Below, piece after piece: positions 25,921-35,461 of a stretch of 64,000 nucleotides of DNA. Origin of the DNA: Comamonas sp. BIGb0124 (GTDB taxonomy: Bacteria; Pseudomonadota; Gammaproteobacteria; Burkholderiales; Burkholderiaceae_C); contig NZ_RJVF01000012.1 in NCBI RefSeq assembly GCF_003752175.1, forward strand, positions 310,001 through 374,000, read 5' to 3'. The position numbers and the translations under genes were made by a program. How positions within the stretch are numbered: the stretch's first letter is position 1; every line of letters begins with the position of its first letter. Under the pieces are notes generated by a model. That model searched no databases. It saw nothing but the letters and a program-made list of their open reading frames with translations, and was not told where the DNA came from.

Positions 25921-28302
25921 TCATGTCGCAGGGTGGACGGCTCCGCGCGGCGGTCCGAGAAGCTCGGGCACCAGCGCCTCAAACTCCCGGTCGGATTCGA
26001 ACGAACGCCGGTTGGCCGCGTAGGCCAGGGTGACCCGGCTGCCGCCTTCGGCTCCGGGCACCACCCACGCCCACAGCCTGCGATCTCGCACGTACAGCAT
26101 GGCAAAAATACCGGCGACCAGCAACAGGCAACCGAGGTAGACCAGGCCGCGGCCGGGCGTGCGCGTCACCTGGAAGATGCTCGCCTGCACCGGCTCGAAC
26201 GATTGCAGCGTCAGCACGGCGGGCGCGGGATACAGCATGGCGTCGTTGAGGGCCAGCACGGCGAGCCGCAGATAGGTGTCGACGGCCTGCGGCCCCGCCG
26301 CGCCGCCTTCGCCCGGCGGGGCTGCCGCAGCGCCATCGGCCTGCCGGGCGACCTGCAGCAACTGGTAGAGCACGCCTTGCAGCATGCGCACCAGCAACGG
26401 GGTGGCCTGGGCCCTCTGGGCCATGGGCACCTGCCGCTCGATCAGCGCGGAGACCGCCTGCAGGCCGCCACCGGACCCGATGCCGGAGGCCGGCGCGAAC
26501 GGCTCGGGCCTGCCCTGCTCGCCGGCGAACACCGCCAGGACACGGGCAGCCGAAGCCTCGAGTTCATGCACGGCCGCGCCGCCGCGTTCCGCTGCGGCCT
26601 GCTGTGCGTAACGCGACACGGCAGCCCGGCGCAATGCCGGATCGCCCAGGGCCTGCCAGAGCCGCCAGAAATCCTGCTGGCCATCGGGCCATTCAGGCCG
26701 GGGCCCGGGGTCGCGCAGTCCATCGACGGCCCCCGGGGGCACCGGCGGCAGCACATCGGCCGGCAGGCGCAGGTAGACGAAGTCGCTGCCGTCGGGAGGA
26801 CGCACGCCCTGCAGGTAGACCTGCTGGCCGTCGCCCAGGTCGACCGGCTGCATGTAGCTGATGTAGTCGCGGGCCTGGCCTTCCGCATCGCGCAGCCGGT
26901 AGGCCACGCTCGGACCGATGTTGCGCATGCGCTGTGCCGCATCCGGCCGGGCGGCCGCACCCAGCGGCAGGCCGAGGCCGCCCAGCCGCGAGGTGTCGAC
27001 GGCCCGCACGTCGACCGGGCCATCGCCGTCGGCCCGGCCGGCCGGGTCGTTTCTGCCGCCCGAGGGCGGTTGCGGCTGGGGAACGACGGGCTCCACGTTC
27101 ATGACCCGCAAGCCGGTGACTTCGAGCGTCCACGGCGGCGGGGCAGCGGGAACCCCGTTGCCGCCGGCCGCCTCCGTATTCGAATCCGGCTTCGCATGCG
27201 GAAACGGCTGCTGGATGCCGACGGTCGCGGCGATATCGAAGCCGTCACGGGCGCGATCGAGCGGCTGGGCCCGCAACGCCAGGGCCGATCCGCCGTCCTC
27301 GAAACTCGACTGGAAGACCTGCACCCCGCGCCAGGCGGCCGGATGGTTGACCTCGATGCGTTCGGCCCGTTGTTCACCGGTGGCGCGGTCGTGGAAAACC
27401 ACCTCGCTGGCGAACAGCTTCGGCATACCGGTGGGGTAGTAGTCCACGATGAATCGGCGCAGTTCGATCGCAAACGGCAAAGGCTGCAGCACGACGCCAT
27501 CGGGCCGGTTGAGCAGGGCCGTGCTGGACTGCGTGCCCTCGGCCACGGCGATCGTGCCGCGGAAGCTGGGCGTCGATTCGGACAGGCGATGGGTGGCAGG
27601 CACCTCCGCGACCAGACCGCCGCCCCCATAGGCCGAAACGCCCTTGAACGCCATCGCGGCCCGCACGGCCAGATCGCCGTCGAACAGACCTCCCACGCAA
27701 ATCAGCACGATGGCACCGTGCGTGGCCACATAACCCAGTTTGCGGGCGCCGCCCTTCTGTGCAGCGACCAGCCAGCCGGAACCCGATCCGGCGGACACCG
27801 GTGCACCGGTTTGCACGGACGGCAAGTCTCGCTCCCGGGTACGGACCCGCCAGCCCCGGGCGCTCAGGGCCTGGGCCAGCGCCTGCGCCTGAGCGCCCGG
27901 GTGCTGTCCGGACTCTGCGGTGGTCTGCTGGCCAAAGGACCGGAGACTCTGGATGCGAATGTCGTGCTTGAAGGAACGCCAGTCCGCCAGCAGGCGCGGC
28001 GCAGTGCGATAGATGCACAGGCTGGTGCTGGCGACCAGCAAGGCCAGCACCGCCAAAAACCACCAGGCGCTGTAGACCGCATACAACCCTGCAGCGTCGA
28101 AAAGCGGGGCCCAGAACGGACCGAAGCGATCGATGTAGCTGACCGGGGACTGCCCCTGGGGCAGCACCGTCCCGATCACGGCGGCGATGCAGATGAGCGT
28201 CAGCAGCGCAATGGCAAAACGCATGGACGAGCACAGCTCGACCGCCACGCGCCAGGCGGGCGGTCCCCGGCGCGGCTGCAGGCCCTGGGAAAGAACGGAC
28301 AT
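25921..28302 (-). CDS. resB: Cytochrome c biogenesis protein ResB (System II)
   Basis: The 793-residue protein has N-terminal membrane segments (about 25-45, 75-95 and 175-195) with FGPFWAPLFDAAGLYAVYSAWWF, a very large periplasmic domain (about 200-700) rich in Pro/Ala and a last membrane helix near YLGCLLLVAGIFAMLYV. It binds apocytochrome c and works with CcsB. Start chosen at the ATG at 28302 (MSVLSQGLQPRRG); the open frame runs far upstream in the opposite direction to engB and is not real. It is larger than Gram-positive ResB, as usual for beta-proteobacteria. Confidence 0.94.
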   Translation of the reverse strand: MSVLSQGLQPRRGPPAWRVAVELCSSMRFAIALLTLICIAAVIGTVLPQGQSPVSYIDRFGPFWAPLFDAAGLYAVYSAWWFLAVLALLVASTSLCIYRTAPRLLADWRSFKHDIRIQSLRSFGQQTTAESGQHPGAQAQALAQALSARGWRVRTRERDLPSVQTGAPVSAGSGSGWLVAAQKGGARKLGYVATHGAIVLICVGGLFDGDLAVRAAMAFKGVSAYGGGGLVAEVPATHRLSESTPSFRGTIAVAEGTQSSTALLNRPDGVVLQPLPFAIELRRFIVDYYPTGMPKLFASEVVFHDRATGEQRAERIEVNHPAAWRGVQVFQSSFEDGGSALALRAQPLDRARDGFDIAATVGIQQPFPHAKPDSNTEAAGGNGVPAAPPPWTLEVTGLRVMNVEPVVPQPQPPSGGRNDPAGRADGDGPVDVRAVDTSRLGGLGLPLGAAARPDAAQRMRNIGPSVAYRLRDAEGQARDYISYMQPVDLGDGQQVYLQGVRPPDGSDFVYLRLPADVLPPVPPGAVDGLRDPGPRPEWPDGQQDFWRLWQALGDPALRRAAVSRYAQQAAAERGGAAVHELEASAARVLAVFAGEQGRPEPFAPASGIGSGGGLQAVSALIERQVPMAQRAQATPLLVRMLQGVLYQLLQVARQADGAAAAPPGEGGAAGPQAVDTYLRLAVLALNDAMLYPAPAVLTLQSFEPVQASIFQVTRTPGRGLVYLGCLLLVAGIFAMLYVRDRRLWAWVVPGAEGGSRVTLAYAANRRSFESDREFEALVPELLGPPRGAVHPAT

Positions 28303-28512
28303 GAAAGAAAAAATGGAACGGCGATCGGGGACCGGCACAAGCCGTATGGCCGGTGCGTCGCACGGCGGCCTGCCCCAGGGCAAACCGATCGATGCAAGAT
28401 GAATGCCAGGCCGTCGAGTCTGCCACGTCGTGGACCGGAAGGCATGTGGCGGGCGCAAAAAACCAACGGCTGGGCCCCCTCTTCTAAAATACAGGGTCCA
28501 AACAAGGCATTC

Positions 28513-29376
28513 ATGACCAAGACTCCCTCCACCGCCCACGGCAAGCAGCATCTCTACGCCAAGTCCACCCACAATCCCGAGAAGGTGGCGGCCATGGGCT
28601 GGATGCACACGGCCCGTTTCCTGACGACGGCGCCGCAACTCGAATTCCTGCCGCCGCACGAGTACCCCGAGATCGCTTTCGTCGGACGCTCGAATGCCGG
28701 CAAATCGACCGCGATCAACACGCTCACCCAGCAGAATCGCCTGGCCTTCGCGTCCAAGAAACCCGGGCGCACACAGCACATCAACCTGTTCTCGCTGGGC
28801 AAGCAGGGCATCACCGACGCCGTGCTGGCCGATCTTCCCGGCTATGGCTACGCAGCCGTGCCCAAGGAAGCCAAGATCCGCTGGCAGCGTGTCATGGCCA
28901 ACTACCTGATGACGCGCGAGAACCTGCGCGGCGTGGTGCTGATGTGCGATCCGCGCCTGGGCCTGACCGAGCTCGACGAACTGCTGCTCGAAGCGATACG
29001 CCCTCGCGTCGAGGAAGGCCTGAAGTTCCTCATCCTGCTGACCAAGTCCGACAAACTCACGCGCGCCGAGGCCACCAAGGCCCTGTCCATCGCCCGCCTG
29101 CAGGCCGGTGGCGGCGAAGCCAAGCTGTTCTCGGCCATGAAAAAGCAAGGCGTCGACGATGCCGCGCTGCTGCTGTGGCAATGGACCCACGAGTGGACCC
29201 AGGAAAGCCAGGAGGCCGCCCAAGCCGCGGCCGATGCCGCCGGGCAGGAGCCGGAAGATGCCGAAGCTGCGGATGCGGATGCGGATGCGGATGCGGATGA
29301 CGGGCAGGATGTCGCGGCCACCGACGACAGCGCCGCACCGGACAACACCACCGAGCAACGCACCGACCCGAGCTGA
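28513..29376 (+). CDS. engB: Ribosome biogenesis GTPase EngB (YihA/YsxC) with an acidic C-terminal extension
   Basis: EngB is an essential GTPase needed for late 50S assembly. In the 287-residue product the G motifs are clear: G1 GRSNAGKST, G3 DLPGYGYA, G4 TKSDKL, G5 SAMKKQG. The GTPase core ends near residue 230. The remaining 55 residues form an acidic, low-complexity tail with Ala-Asp repeats (ADADADADADD) absent from the common 200-220-residue form. It is divergent from resB; a TAAAAT hexamer at 28485-28490 may be its -10. Confidence 0.95.
   Translation: MTKTPSTAHGKQHLYAKSTHNPEKVAAMGWMHTARFLTTAPQLEFLPPHEYPEIAFVGRSNAGKSTAINTLTQQNRLAFASKKPGRTQHINLFSLGKQGITDAVLADLPGYGYAAVPKEAKIRWQRVMANYLMTRENLRGVVLMCDPRLGLTELDELLLEAIRPRVEEGLKFLILLTKSDKLTRAEATKALSIARLQAGGGEAKLFSAMKKQGVDDAALLLWQWTHEWTQESQEAAQAAADAAGQEPEDAEAADADADADADDGQDVAATDDSAAPDNTTEQRTDPS
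29269..29298 (+). repeat. Five tandem GCGGAT hexanucleotides in engB
   Basis: Five perfect copies of GCGGAT encode five Ala-Asp pairs in the acidic tail. Copy-number change would be in frame and would only change tail length. Confidence 0.95.
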
Positions 29377-29468
29377 AACGCACGCGCATCGCGCTGCGCC
29401 TGCCCCCCGGGCGGGGCGCTTCGCGGCGATCGGACGGCCGGCCCGTCGGCCGGACGGCCGTCCACCGG

Positions 29469-30344
29469 TCAATAGAAACCGGCGTCGCCCTCCGGGCGGG
29501 TCTTGAAGCGTTTGTGCACCCAGTAGTACTGCGACGGTGTCTTGCGGATCTCGGCCTCGAGCCGCTCGTTCATCAGCCGCGTGTCCGCCTCGGCATCGTC
29601 GGTGGGATAGTCGCTCCAGACCGGCGAGATGTGGATGTCGTAACCGGTGGGCGTGAGCCGCGCGATGAGCGACACCACCTGCGCCCTGCCCAGGCGTGCA
29701 AAACGCGGCAGGGACGGCACGGTGGCCGTCGGCACGCCGAAGAACGGCACGAACAGCGACTCGCTGCGACCAAAGTCCATGTCGGGCAGCAGATACAGAA
29801 AACCGCCCTTGCGCAACAGGCTCACCACCGGTTTGACGCCCTCGTCCCGCGCCAGCATCTTGACGCTGCCGAAACGCAGCCGCCCGGCCTTGATCCACTC
29901 GTCGGCGACCGAATCGAGCTGGCGTGCGTAGATGGTGATGTAGTCGCGCGGAATCCAAAGCGACAACGCCACGGCGCCTGCATCCAGGCCGAAGAAGTGC
30001 GGACAGAAGGCGATGGTCGGCTGCTGCGGCGTGGTGGGCTTGAGGGCTGCGACGTCACCCGAGAACTTGAGGCGCTTTTCGAGCGTGCGCGGCGAGGCAT
30101 GCCACAGCCAGCCCCGATCCAGCGACGACTGGCAGAACTTGACGAACACGTCTTTGGCCAGGGCTTCGCGCTCGGCTTCGCCTTTCTCGGGAAAACACAG
30201 GCGCAGATTGGTGCGCACGATGTGCCGCCGCTTGGCCAGGAACAGGAACAGCACCCGCCCCACCAGCCAGCCGAAGCCACGAATCCACGACAGGGGCAGA
30301 CAGCCCAGCGCACGGAGAAAAACGATCAGCAGACGTGTGGCCAT
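29469..30344 (-). CDS. Lipid A biosynthesis acyltransferase, LpxL/HtrB family (second copy)
   Basis: The 291-residue protein has an N-terminal membrane anchor and the LPLAT motif His-x4-Asp in CPHFFGLDAG, plus LLRKGGFLYLLPDMDFGRSESLFVPFFG and a C-terminal YYWVHKRFKTRPEG. Such enzymes transfer a secondary acyl chain to the Kdo2-lipid IVA intermediate at the cytoplasmic face. The second of two tandem family members: it follows 30444-31289 by 99 bases. Which chain and position each one uses cannot be told. Confidence 0.9.
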   Translation of the reverse strand: MATRLLIVFLRALGCLPLSWIRGFGWLVGRVLFLFLAKRRHIVRTNLRLCFPEKGEAEREALAKDVFVKFCQSSLDRGWLWHASPRTLEKRLKFSGDVAALKPTTPQQPTIAFCPHFFGLDAGAVALSLWIPRDYITIYARQLDSVADEWIKAGRLRFGSVKMLARDEGVKPVVSLLRKGGFLYLLPDMDFGRSESLFVPFFGVPTATVPSLPRFARLGRAQVVSLIARLTPTGYDIHISPVWSDYPTDDAEADTRLMNERLEAEIRKTPSQYYWVHKRFKTRPEGDAGFY

Positions 30345-30443
30345 GCAGCAAACAGAATAAATAGGAGCGAAAAACGGAGGTGTCGTTCGAAAAAACCGAC
30401 GCTATTGTCCCCCAGGCGCGGTGCCTGGGCGCCTTTCATGGAT

Positions 30444-31289
30444 CTACAGCCGGCGCGGCTTCTTGTAGCGTTCGTAGCCCCACATGTACTGCTGCGGACG
30501 CTGGCGGATCAGCGCTTCCATGGCGCGGTTGATCTGGCCGGCGGCCACGGCGATGTCGTCGTCCAGCCGTTCGCCGCCCAGCATCTGCTCGAAAGCATGC
30601 ACATGCACGCAGAAGCCGCGGCCCCACGACAGACGCTCGCCCCAGGCCAGCAGCACACGCGTGCCGGGCACCTGAGCCAGGCGGGCCGACAGCGTCATCG
30701 TGTAGGCCGGCTTGCCGAAAAACGGCTGCCACACGCCCATGCCCTCGGGAGGAACCTGATCCGGCAGCAGGCCCACGGCTTCGCCCTTGCGCAGCGCCTT
30801 GATGAGTTGCTTGACGCCGGCCAGCGTGGTGGGCACGGCCTCGAGTTCGCCGGGCCGCTGACGCGCGTTGTCCACCAGATCGCGCAGCCACTGCTTGCGC
30901 GACGGGCGATAGAGCACCGTGATGGGGCCGTGCTCGGCCGCGTAGACCCGGCCGAAATTCTGCGCCGTGATCTCGAAACAGCCCAGGTGGGGCGTGAGGA
31001 ACAGGATGCCCGCGCCGTCGCGATGCGCCTGCTCGATGAGCTCCACGCCCGTCCAGCGCACCCGCACGGGCCGGCCACGCCACAGGCGGGGCAGTTCCAG
31101 CAGCATCTTGCCGGACTGCCCCACGGCAGCGACCACCTGCCAGAAGCCATAACCCGCCAGACGGGCGTTGTTCAGGAACTGGTAACGGTATTTGGGCGAG
31201 GCGGCCAGGGTGATCCAGCCACAGAGCCAGCCCATGCCGTGAACGGCCCACAGGGGCAAACGCGACAACACTTCAAACAGGGTATTCAT
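30444..31289 (-). CDS. Lipid A biosynthesis acyltransferase, LpxL/HtrB family (first copy)
   Basis: The 281-residue product has the LPLAT motif His-x4-Glu in TPHLGCFEITAQ, LPDQVPPEGMGVWQPFFGKPAYTMTL and a C-terminal QQYMWGYERYKKPR. It differs clearly from its neighbour (Glu rather than Asp in the catalytic motif), so the pair probably divide two acylation positions. It begins with an ATG at 31289, divergent from metK across 171 bases that hold the metK riboswitch. Confidence 0.9.
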   Translation of the reverse strand: MNTLFEVLSRLPLWAVHGMGWLCGWITLAASPKYRYQFLNNARLAGYGFWQVVAAVGQSGKMLLELPRLWRGRPVRVRWTGVELIEQAHRDGAGILFLTPHLGCFEITAQNFGRVYAAEHGPITVLYRPSRKQWLRDLVDNARQRPGELEAVPTTLAGVKQLIKALRKGEAVGLLPDQVPPEGMGVWQPFFGKPAYTMTLSARLAQVPGTRVLLAWGERLSWGRGFCVHVHAFEQMLGGERLDDDIAVAAGQINRAMEALIRQRPQQYMWGYERYKKPRRL

Positions 31290-31323
31290 AAATGGGCAAA
31301 AAAACGCGGCTGACGATCAGCGC

Positions 31324-31329
31324 TAGAAT
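31324..31329 (+). promoter_or_regulatory. Candidate -10 element for metK
   Basis: TAGAAT ends seven bases before the first base of riboswitch stem P1 (31336), which would place the transcription start at the 5' end of the aptamer. No good -35 is visible at normal spacing. Confidence 0.5.
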
Positions 31330-31333
31330 ATCC

Positions 31334-31395
31334 GTGTCGCCGAGTTAACCTGAGCAACTTGCGGGGCGACGTTAAACCTACACCGCTAAAGCGTT
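31334..31395 (+). ncRNA. SAM-II riboswitch upstream of metK
   Basis: The leader folds as an H-type pseudoknot like SAM-II (metA/SAM-alpha motif). Stem P1 is GTCGCC (31336-31341) with GGCGAC (31365-31370). Loop 1 starts with the conserved GTTAACC (31344-31350). The pseudoknot pairs CTTGCGG (31358-31364) with CCGC-TA-AAG (31383-31391), the counterpart of the conserved GCTAA. The joining loop has GTTAAA (31371-31376). SAM-II binds S-adenosylmethionine and usually turns off methionine or SAM synthesis genes, which fits metK. The Shine-Dalgarno AGGAG (near 31446) lies about 50 bases beyond the aptamer, so direct masking is not obvious. Confidence 0.85.
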
Positions 31396-31460
31396 CGCCT
31401 CAGTCAGCTCTTTGTGCTGCCGGCCAACGCCCAGGCCAGCAAGACTAGGAGTTTATTCAA

Positions 31461-32642
31461 ATGGCGAGCGATTTCCTCTTCACTTCGGAGTCCGTTTCCG
31501 AGGGACATCCCGACAAAGTCGCAGATCAGATCTCCGACGCTATTCTCGACGCGATTTACCAGCAGGATCCCAACAGCCGTGTCGCAGCCGAAACGCTGTG
31601 CAATACCGGCCTGGTGGTCCTCGCCGGCGAGATCACGACCGGCGCCAACGTGGACTATATCCAGGTGGCGCGAGACACCATCAAGCGCATCGGCTACGAC
31701 AACACCGACTACGGCATCGACTACAAGGGCTGCGCGGTGCTGGTGGCCTACGACAAGCAGAGCCAGGATATCAAGCAGGGCGTGGACGCGGCCAGCGACG
31801 ACGAACTCAACACCGGCGCCGGCGACCAGGGCCTGATGTTCGGTTATGCCTGCGACGAGACGCCCGAGCTGATGCCCGCGCCCATCTACTACGCACACCG
31901 CATCGTCGAACGCCAGGCCCAACTGCGCAAGGACGGCCGCCTGCCCTTCCTGCGTCCCGACGCCAAGAGCCAGGTGACGATGCGCTACGTCGACGGCAAG
32001 CCGCACAGCATCGACACCGTGGTGCTGTCGACCCAGCATCACCCCGACCAGTCCGAAACGCCGACCAAGATGAAGGCCAGCTTCATCGAATCGGTGATCG
32101 AGGAGATCATCAAGCCGGTGCTGCCTGCCGAATGGCTGCAGGAAACCCGTTTCCTGATCAACCCCACGGGCCGCTTCGTCATCGGCGGACCGCAAGGCGA
32201 CGCCGGCCTGACGGGCCGCAAGATCATCGTCGACACCTACGGCGGCGCCTGCCCCCATGGCGGCGGCGCATTCAGCGGCAAGGATCCGACCAAGGTCGAC
32301 CGTTCCGCAGCCTACGCGGCACGCTACGTGGCCAAAAACATCGTGGCCGCCGGGCTGGCCCGCCAGGCCCAGATCCAGGTCTCGTACGCCATCGGCGTGG
32401 CACGCCCCATCAACATCACGGTCTACACCGAAGGCACGGGCGTGATCTCCGACGAGCGCATTGCAGCGCTGGTCAACGAACACTTCGACCTGCGTCCCAA
32501 GGGCATCATCCAGATGCTGGACCTGCGCCGCCCGATCTACGAAAAGACCGCGGCCTACGGCCACTTCGGCCGCGAAGAGCCCGAATTCACCTGGGAACGC
32601 ACCGACAAGGCCGCATTGCTGCGCGCTGCTGCCGGCCTGTAA
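31461..32642 (+). CDS. metK: S-adenosylmethionine synthetase
   Basis: MetK makes SAM from methionine and ATP, releasing phosphate and pyrophosphate. The 393-residue product shows [25 protein letters not shown], the signature [16 protein letters not shown], and the P-loop-like [19 protein letters not shown]. Length and motifs are complete. AGGAG lies about ten bases before the ATG. The SAM-II aptamer at the 5' end of the transcript indicates feedback control by its product. Confidence 0.98.
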   Translation: MASDFLFTSESVSEGHPDKVADQISDAILDAIYQQDPNSRVAAETLCNTGLVVLAGEITTGANVDYIQVARDTIKRIGYDNTDYGIDYKGCAVLVAYDKQSQDIKQGVDAASDDELNTGAGDQGLMFGYACDETPELMPAPIYYAHRIVERQAQLRKDGRLPFLRPDAKSQVTMRYVDGKPHSIDTVVLSTQHHPDQSETPTKMKASFIESVIEEIIKPVLPAEWLQETRFLINPTGRFVIGGPQGDAGLTGRKIIVDTYGGACPHGGGAFSGKDPTKVDRSAAYAARYVAKNIVAAGLARQAQIQVSYAIGVARPINITVYTEGTGVISDERIAALVNEHFDLRPKGIIQMLDLRRPIYEKTAAYGHFGREEPEFTWERTDKAALLRAAAGL

Positions 32643-32676
32643 GCGGCACCGGCCGCCGCCGGCCCGCCCTGCTCGA

Positions 32677-32704
32677 GCCCTGGCCCTTGCCAGGGCTTTT
32701 TTGC
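32677..32704 (+). terminator. Rho-independent terminator of metK
   Basis: AGCCCTGGC and GCCAGGGCT enclose a CCTT loop, followed by six T residues, 35 bases after the metK stop. Confidence 0.92.
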
Positions 32705-32774
32705 GTCCGCACCAGAATTACCGGAAGTGGCAAACAGCCGCCGCTAGCATGCCGTGCTTGCCCGCAAGCCAGCC

Positions 32775-34091
32775 ATGCCCGAAGCCCCTTCCTCTTCCCC
32801 CCAACCCGGGCTGCCGGCCGACCCCGCCTCGCTCGACCTGCAGTTCGCCTTCGGTGAAGCCGCCTTGCAGGCCGAGAACCTGCACGAGCTGCCGCCCGAG
32901 GTACCGCTGCTCGAAGCCAGGGCCGGCGACGCACCGATCGCCCGCTTCCTGCACCATGTGCTGCTCGAGGCCGTTCGGCTGGGCGCCTCCGACCTGCATT
33001 TCGAGCCCTACGAACACCACTATCGGGTGCGGCTGCGCATCGATGGCGAACTGCGTCACGCGCTGAGCCCTCCCGTGCTCATCAAGGACAAGCTGGCTTC
33101 GCGCATCAAGGTCATGTCCCGGCTCGACATCGCCGAAAAACGGCTGCCGCAGGACGGCCGGCTCAAGCTGCGCATCGATGCCCTGCAGACGGTGGAGCTG
33201 CGCGTGAGCACCCTGCCCACGCTGCATGGCGAAAAAATCGTCATCCGGATCCTCGACGGTGCCAGCACCCGACGCGGCATCGCCGCGCTGGGCTACGAAC
33301 CGGCCGACCAGGCCCGCCTGCTCGACGCGATCGCCCATCCCCACGGCATGATCCTGGTGACCGGCCCGACCGGCTCGGGCAAGACGGTCTCGCTTTACGC
33401 CTGCCTGGAGCTGCTCAACCGACCGGGCGTCAACATCTGCACGGTCGAGAATCCATCGGAAATCGGCGTGCCGGGCATCAACCAGGTTTCGGTGAACGAC
33501 AAGGCGGGACTGGACTTCGCCACCGTGCTCAAGGCCTTCCTGCGCCAGGATCCCGACGTCATCATGCTCGGCGAGATCCGCGACCCCGAGACCGCGGACA
33601 TCGCGATCAAGGCAGCCCAGACCGGCCACCTCGTGCTGAGCACGCTGCACACGCACGATGCGCCGGCCGCCGTCACGCGGCTGCTCAACATGGGCATCGC
33701 GGCCCACAACATCGCCGCCAGCATCGTGCTGGTGTCGGCTCAACGGCTGGCCCGGCGGCTGTGCCCGGACTGCCGCCAACCCGCCGACGTGCCACACCAG
33801 GCCCTGCTCGACGCCGGTTTTTCGGCCGCCGAGCTTGAAGAAGACTGGCAGGTGTACCGGCCCCTGGGCTGCGCGGCCTGCACGCTGGGCTACAAGGGCC
33901 GCATCGGCTTTCATCAGGTGATGCCGCTGAGCGAAGCCACGCAGCGCATCGTGCTGTGCGGCGGCAGTGCGCTCGACATCGCCGAGCAGGCCGCGCGCGA
34001 AGGCATCCCCACGCTGCGTGCCGCCGGACTGCGCAAGGTCCGCCAGGGGCTGACCTCGCTCGAGGAAGTCCTGGCGCTGACACGGGCCTGA
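32775..34091 (+). CDS. pilB: Type IV pilus assembly ATPase PilB/GspE family, short form
   Basis: This secretion-type ATPase drives pilus (or type II pseudopilus) extension in the cytoplasm. The 438-residue product has Walker A GPTGSGKT (197-204), the Asp box near VENPSEIGVPGINQV, Walker B VIMLGEIRDPETA, the His box TGHLVLSTLHTHDA and the tetracysteine zinc motif CPDC...CAAC. It lacks the N-terminal domain that brings typical PilB to about 560 residues. The ATG at 32775 is used; a GTG at 32754 would add seven residues. Followed by pilC and pilD, so PilB is preferred over GspE. Confidence 0.88.
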   Translation: MPEAPSSSPQPGLPADPASLDLQFAFGEAALQAENLHELPPEVPLLEARAGDAPIARFLHHVLLEAVRLGASDLHFEPYEHHYRVRLRIDGELRHALSPPVLIKDKLASRIKVMSRLDIAEKRLPQDGRLKLRIDALQTVELRVSTLPTLHGEKIVIRILDGASTRRGIAALGYEPADQARLLDAIAHPHGMILVTGPTGSGKTVSLYACLELLNRPGVNICTVENPSEIGVPGINQVSVNDKAGLDFATVLKAFLRQDPDVIMLGEIRDPETADIAIKAAQTGHLVLSTLHTHDAPAAVTRLLNMGIAAHNIAASIVLVSAQRLARRLCPDCRQPADVPHQALLDAGFSAAELEEDWQVYRPLGCAACTLGYKGRIGFHQVMPLSEATQRIVLCGGSALDIAEQAAREGIPTLRAAGLRKVRQGLTSLEEVLALTRA

Positions 34092-34140
34092 GGCCAAACG
34101 GTCCGAAACGCGCCCCGCCCCACTCTCTTCCCGACACGAC

Positions 34141-35382
34141 ATGACGGCAACCTCCTCTCTTCGCAACGATCCGAACGGCCGCAAGCCGGTCGCGCGGCTC
34201 TATGACTGGCAGGGCCAGGATCGCGCGGGCCGGCCGGTGTGCGGACAGATGCGTGCGGATCTGCCCGAACAGGTCGAGGCCCGGCTGCTGCGCCAGGGCA
34301 TCACCGGAATCCGCATCGGCCGCGAGGACCGGCGCTGGCACCGCCGTATCCGGCCCCAGGCCATCGCAGTCTTCACCCGGCAGCTTGCCGCGATGCTGCA
34401 GGCCGGCATTCCGCTGCTCCAGAGCATCGCGATCATCGCGGGCAGCCATCCCGGCACCGCCCTGTCACGGCTGCTCGATACCCTGCGCAGCGACCTCGAA
34501 GGCGGCGCCTCGCTCTCGTCGGCTTTTGCACGGCATCCTCGGCAATTCGGTCCGCTTTACTGCAGCCTGGTGGCTGCGGGCGAAACGGCCGGCCGCCTCG
34601 ACACCCTGCTGCGGCAGCTCGCACGCCATCTCGAGAAAACCGAGGCCATCCAGTCGAAGGTGCGCACCGCCATGGCCTATCCGGCCACGATCGTCGCGGT
34701 GGCTGCGACCCTGGTGGCCGTCATGATGGCCTGGGTGGTGCCGGCCTTTCAGCAAATGTTCGACGGCATGGGCGTGCCCCTGCCCTGGCCGACCCGCCTG
34801 GTGCTGGGCGCAAGCCTGTGGCTCGCCGATGCCCTGGGCTGGCTTGCGGCAGCGGTGCTGGCGGCAGGCCTTGCCGGCCGGACCCTGCTGCGACGCAGCC
34901 CGGCGCTGCGGCAGGGCCTGGCGCGGCTGGTGCTGCGCCTGCCGGTGGCAGGGCCCTTGCTGCGCCTTGCGGTACTGGCGCGCTGGGCCCGCACGCTGGC
35001 CACGCTGTTCTCAGCGGGCGTGCCGTTGGTCGAAGCACTCGACGATGTCGCCAGCGCGGCGGGCAGTCCCCCCTACGAGCAGGCGACCCGCCGCATCCGC
35101 GACGACGTCGCCCAGGGCAGCAGCCTGGCCGCGGCCTTGAGCCGCTGCGGTCCCCTGTTTCCCCCTCTGATGCGGCAAATGGCCGTGATCGGCGAGGAAT
35201 CGGGTGCGCTCGACACCATGCTGGACAAGGCCGCGGACTTCTACGAGCAGGCGGTCGACGACCGCGTGGCCGGTCTCTCGGCCATGCTCGAACCCGTGAT
35301 CATTCTGGTCCTGGGCGCGCTCGTCGGCGGCCTGGTTCTGGCGCTGTACCTGCCCATCTTTCAACTGGGCGCTCTGGCGTGA
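34141..35382 (+). CDS. pilC: Type IV pilus inner-membrane platform protein PilC
   Basis: PilC/GspF proteins couple the cytoplasmic ATPase to pilin assembly in the inner membrane. The 413-residue product has two repeats of the T2SF domain: FTRQLAAMLQAGIPLLQSIAII...GGASLSSAF...VAAGETAGRLDTLL and the second ARWARTLATLFSAGVPLVEALDDVA...GSSLAAAL...IGEESGALDTML, with membrane helices near 170-190, 220-245 and 380-405. It starts 49 bases after pilB and is followed by pilD. Confidence 0.94.
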   Translation: MTATSSLRNDPNGRKPVARLYDWQGQDRAGRPVCGQMRADLPEQVEARLLRQGITGIRIGREDRRWHRRIRPQAIAVFTRQLAAMLQAGIPLLQSIAIIAGSHPGTALSRLLDTLRSDLEGGASLSSAFARHPRQFGPLYCSLVAAGETAGRLDTLLRQLARHLEKTEAIQSKVRTAMAYPATIVAVAATLVAVMMAWVVPAFQQMFDGMGVPLPWPTRLVLGASLWLADALGWLAAAVLAAGLAGRTLLRRSPALRQGLARLVLRLPVAGPLLRLAVLARWARTLATLFSAGVPLVEALDDVASAAGSPPYEQATRRIRDDVAQGSSLAAALSRCGPLFPPLMRQMAVIGEESGALDTMLDKAADFYEQAVDDRVAGLSAMLEPVIILVLGALVGGLVLALYLPIFQLGALA

Positions 35383-35461
35383 GCGCAATGCCACTAACAT
35401 CGGCACTGTCGGCCACCCCGGGCGTCCCGTCCCCCCTCTCATCCCTACAAACGGTTCCCCC

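Noticed and set aside
26000-28500. Long plus-strand frame running through resB into engB
   Set aside because: The stretch opposite resB is antisense; the EngB fold starts at 28513 with a normal N-terminus, so the apparent giant protein is not real.
31334-31395. Possible S-adenosylhomocysteine riboswitch, which also occurs near metK or ahcY in beta-proteobacteria
   Set aside because: The conserved SAH aptamer sequences are not present, while the GTTAACC loop and GCTAAAG pseudoknot strand fit SAM-II.
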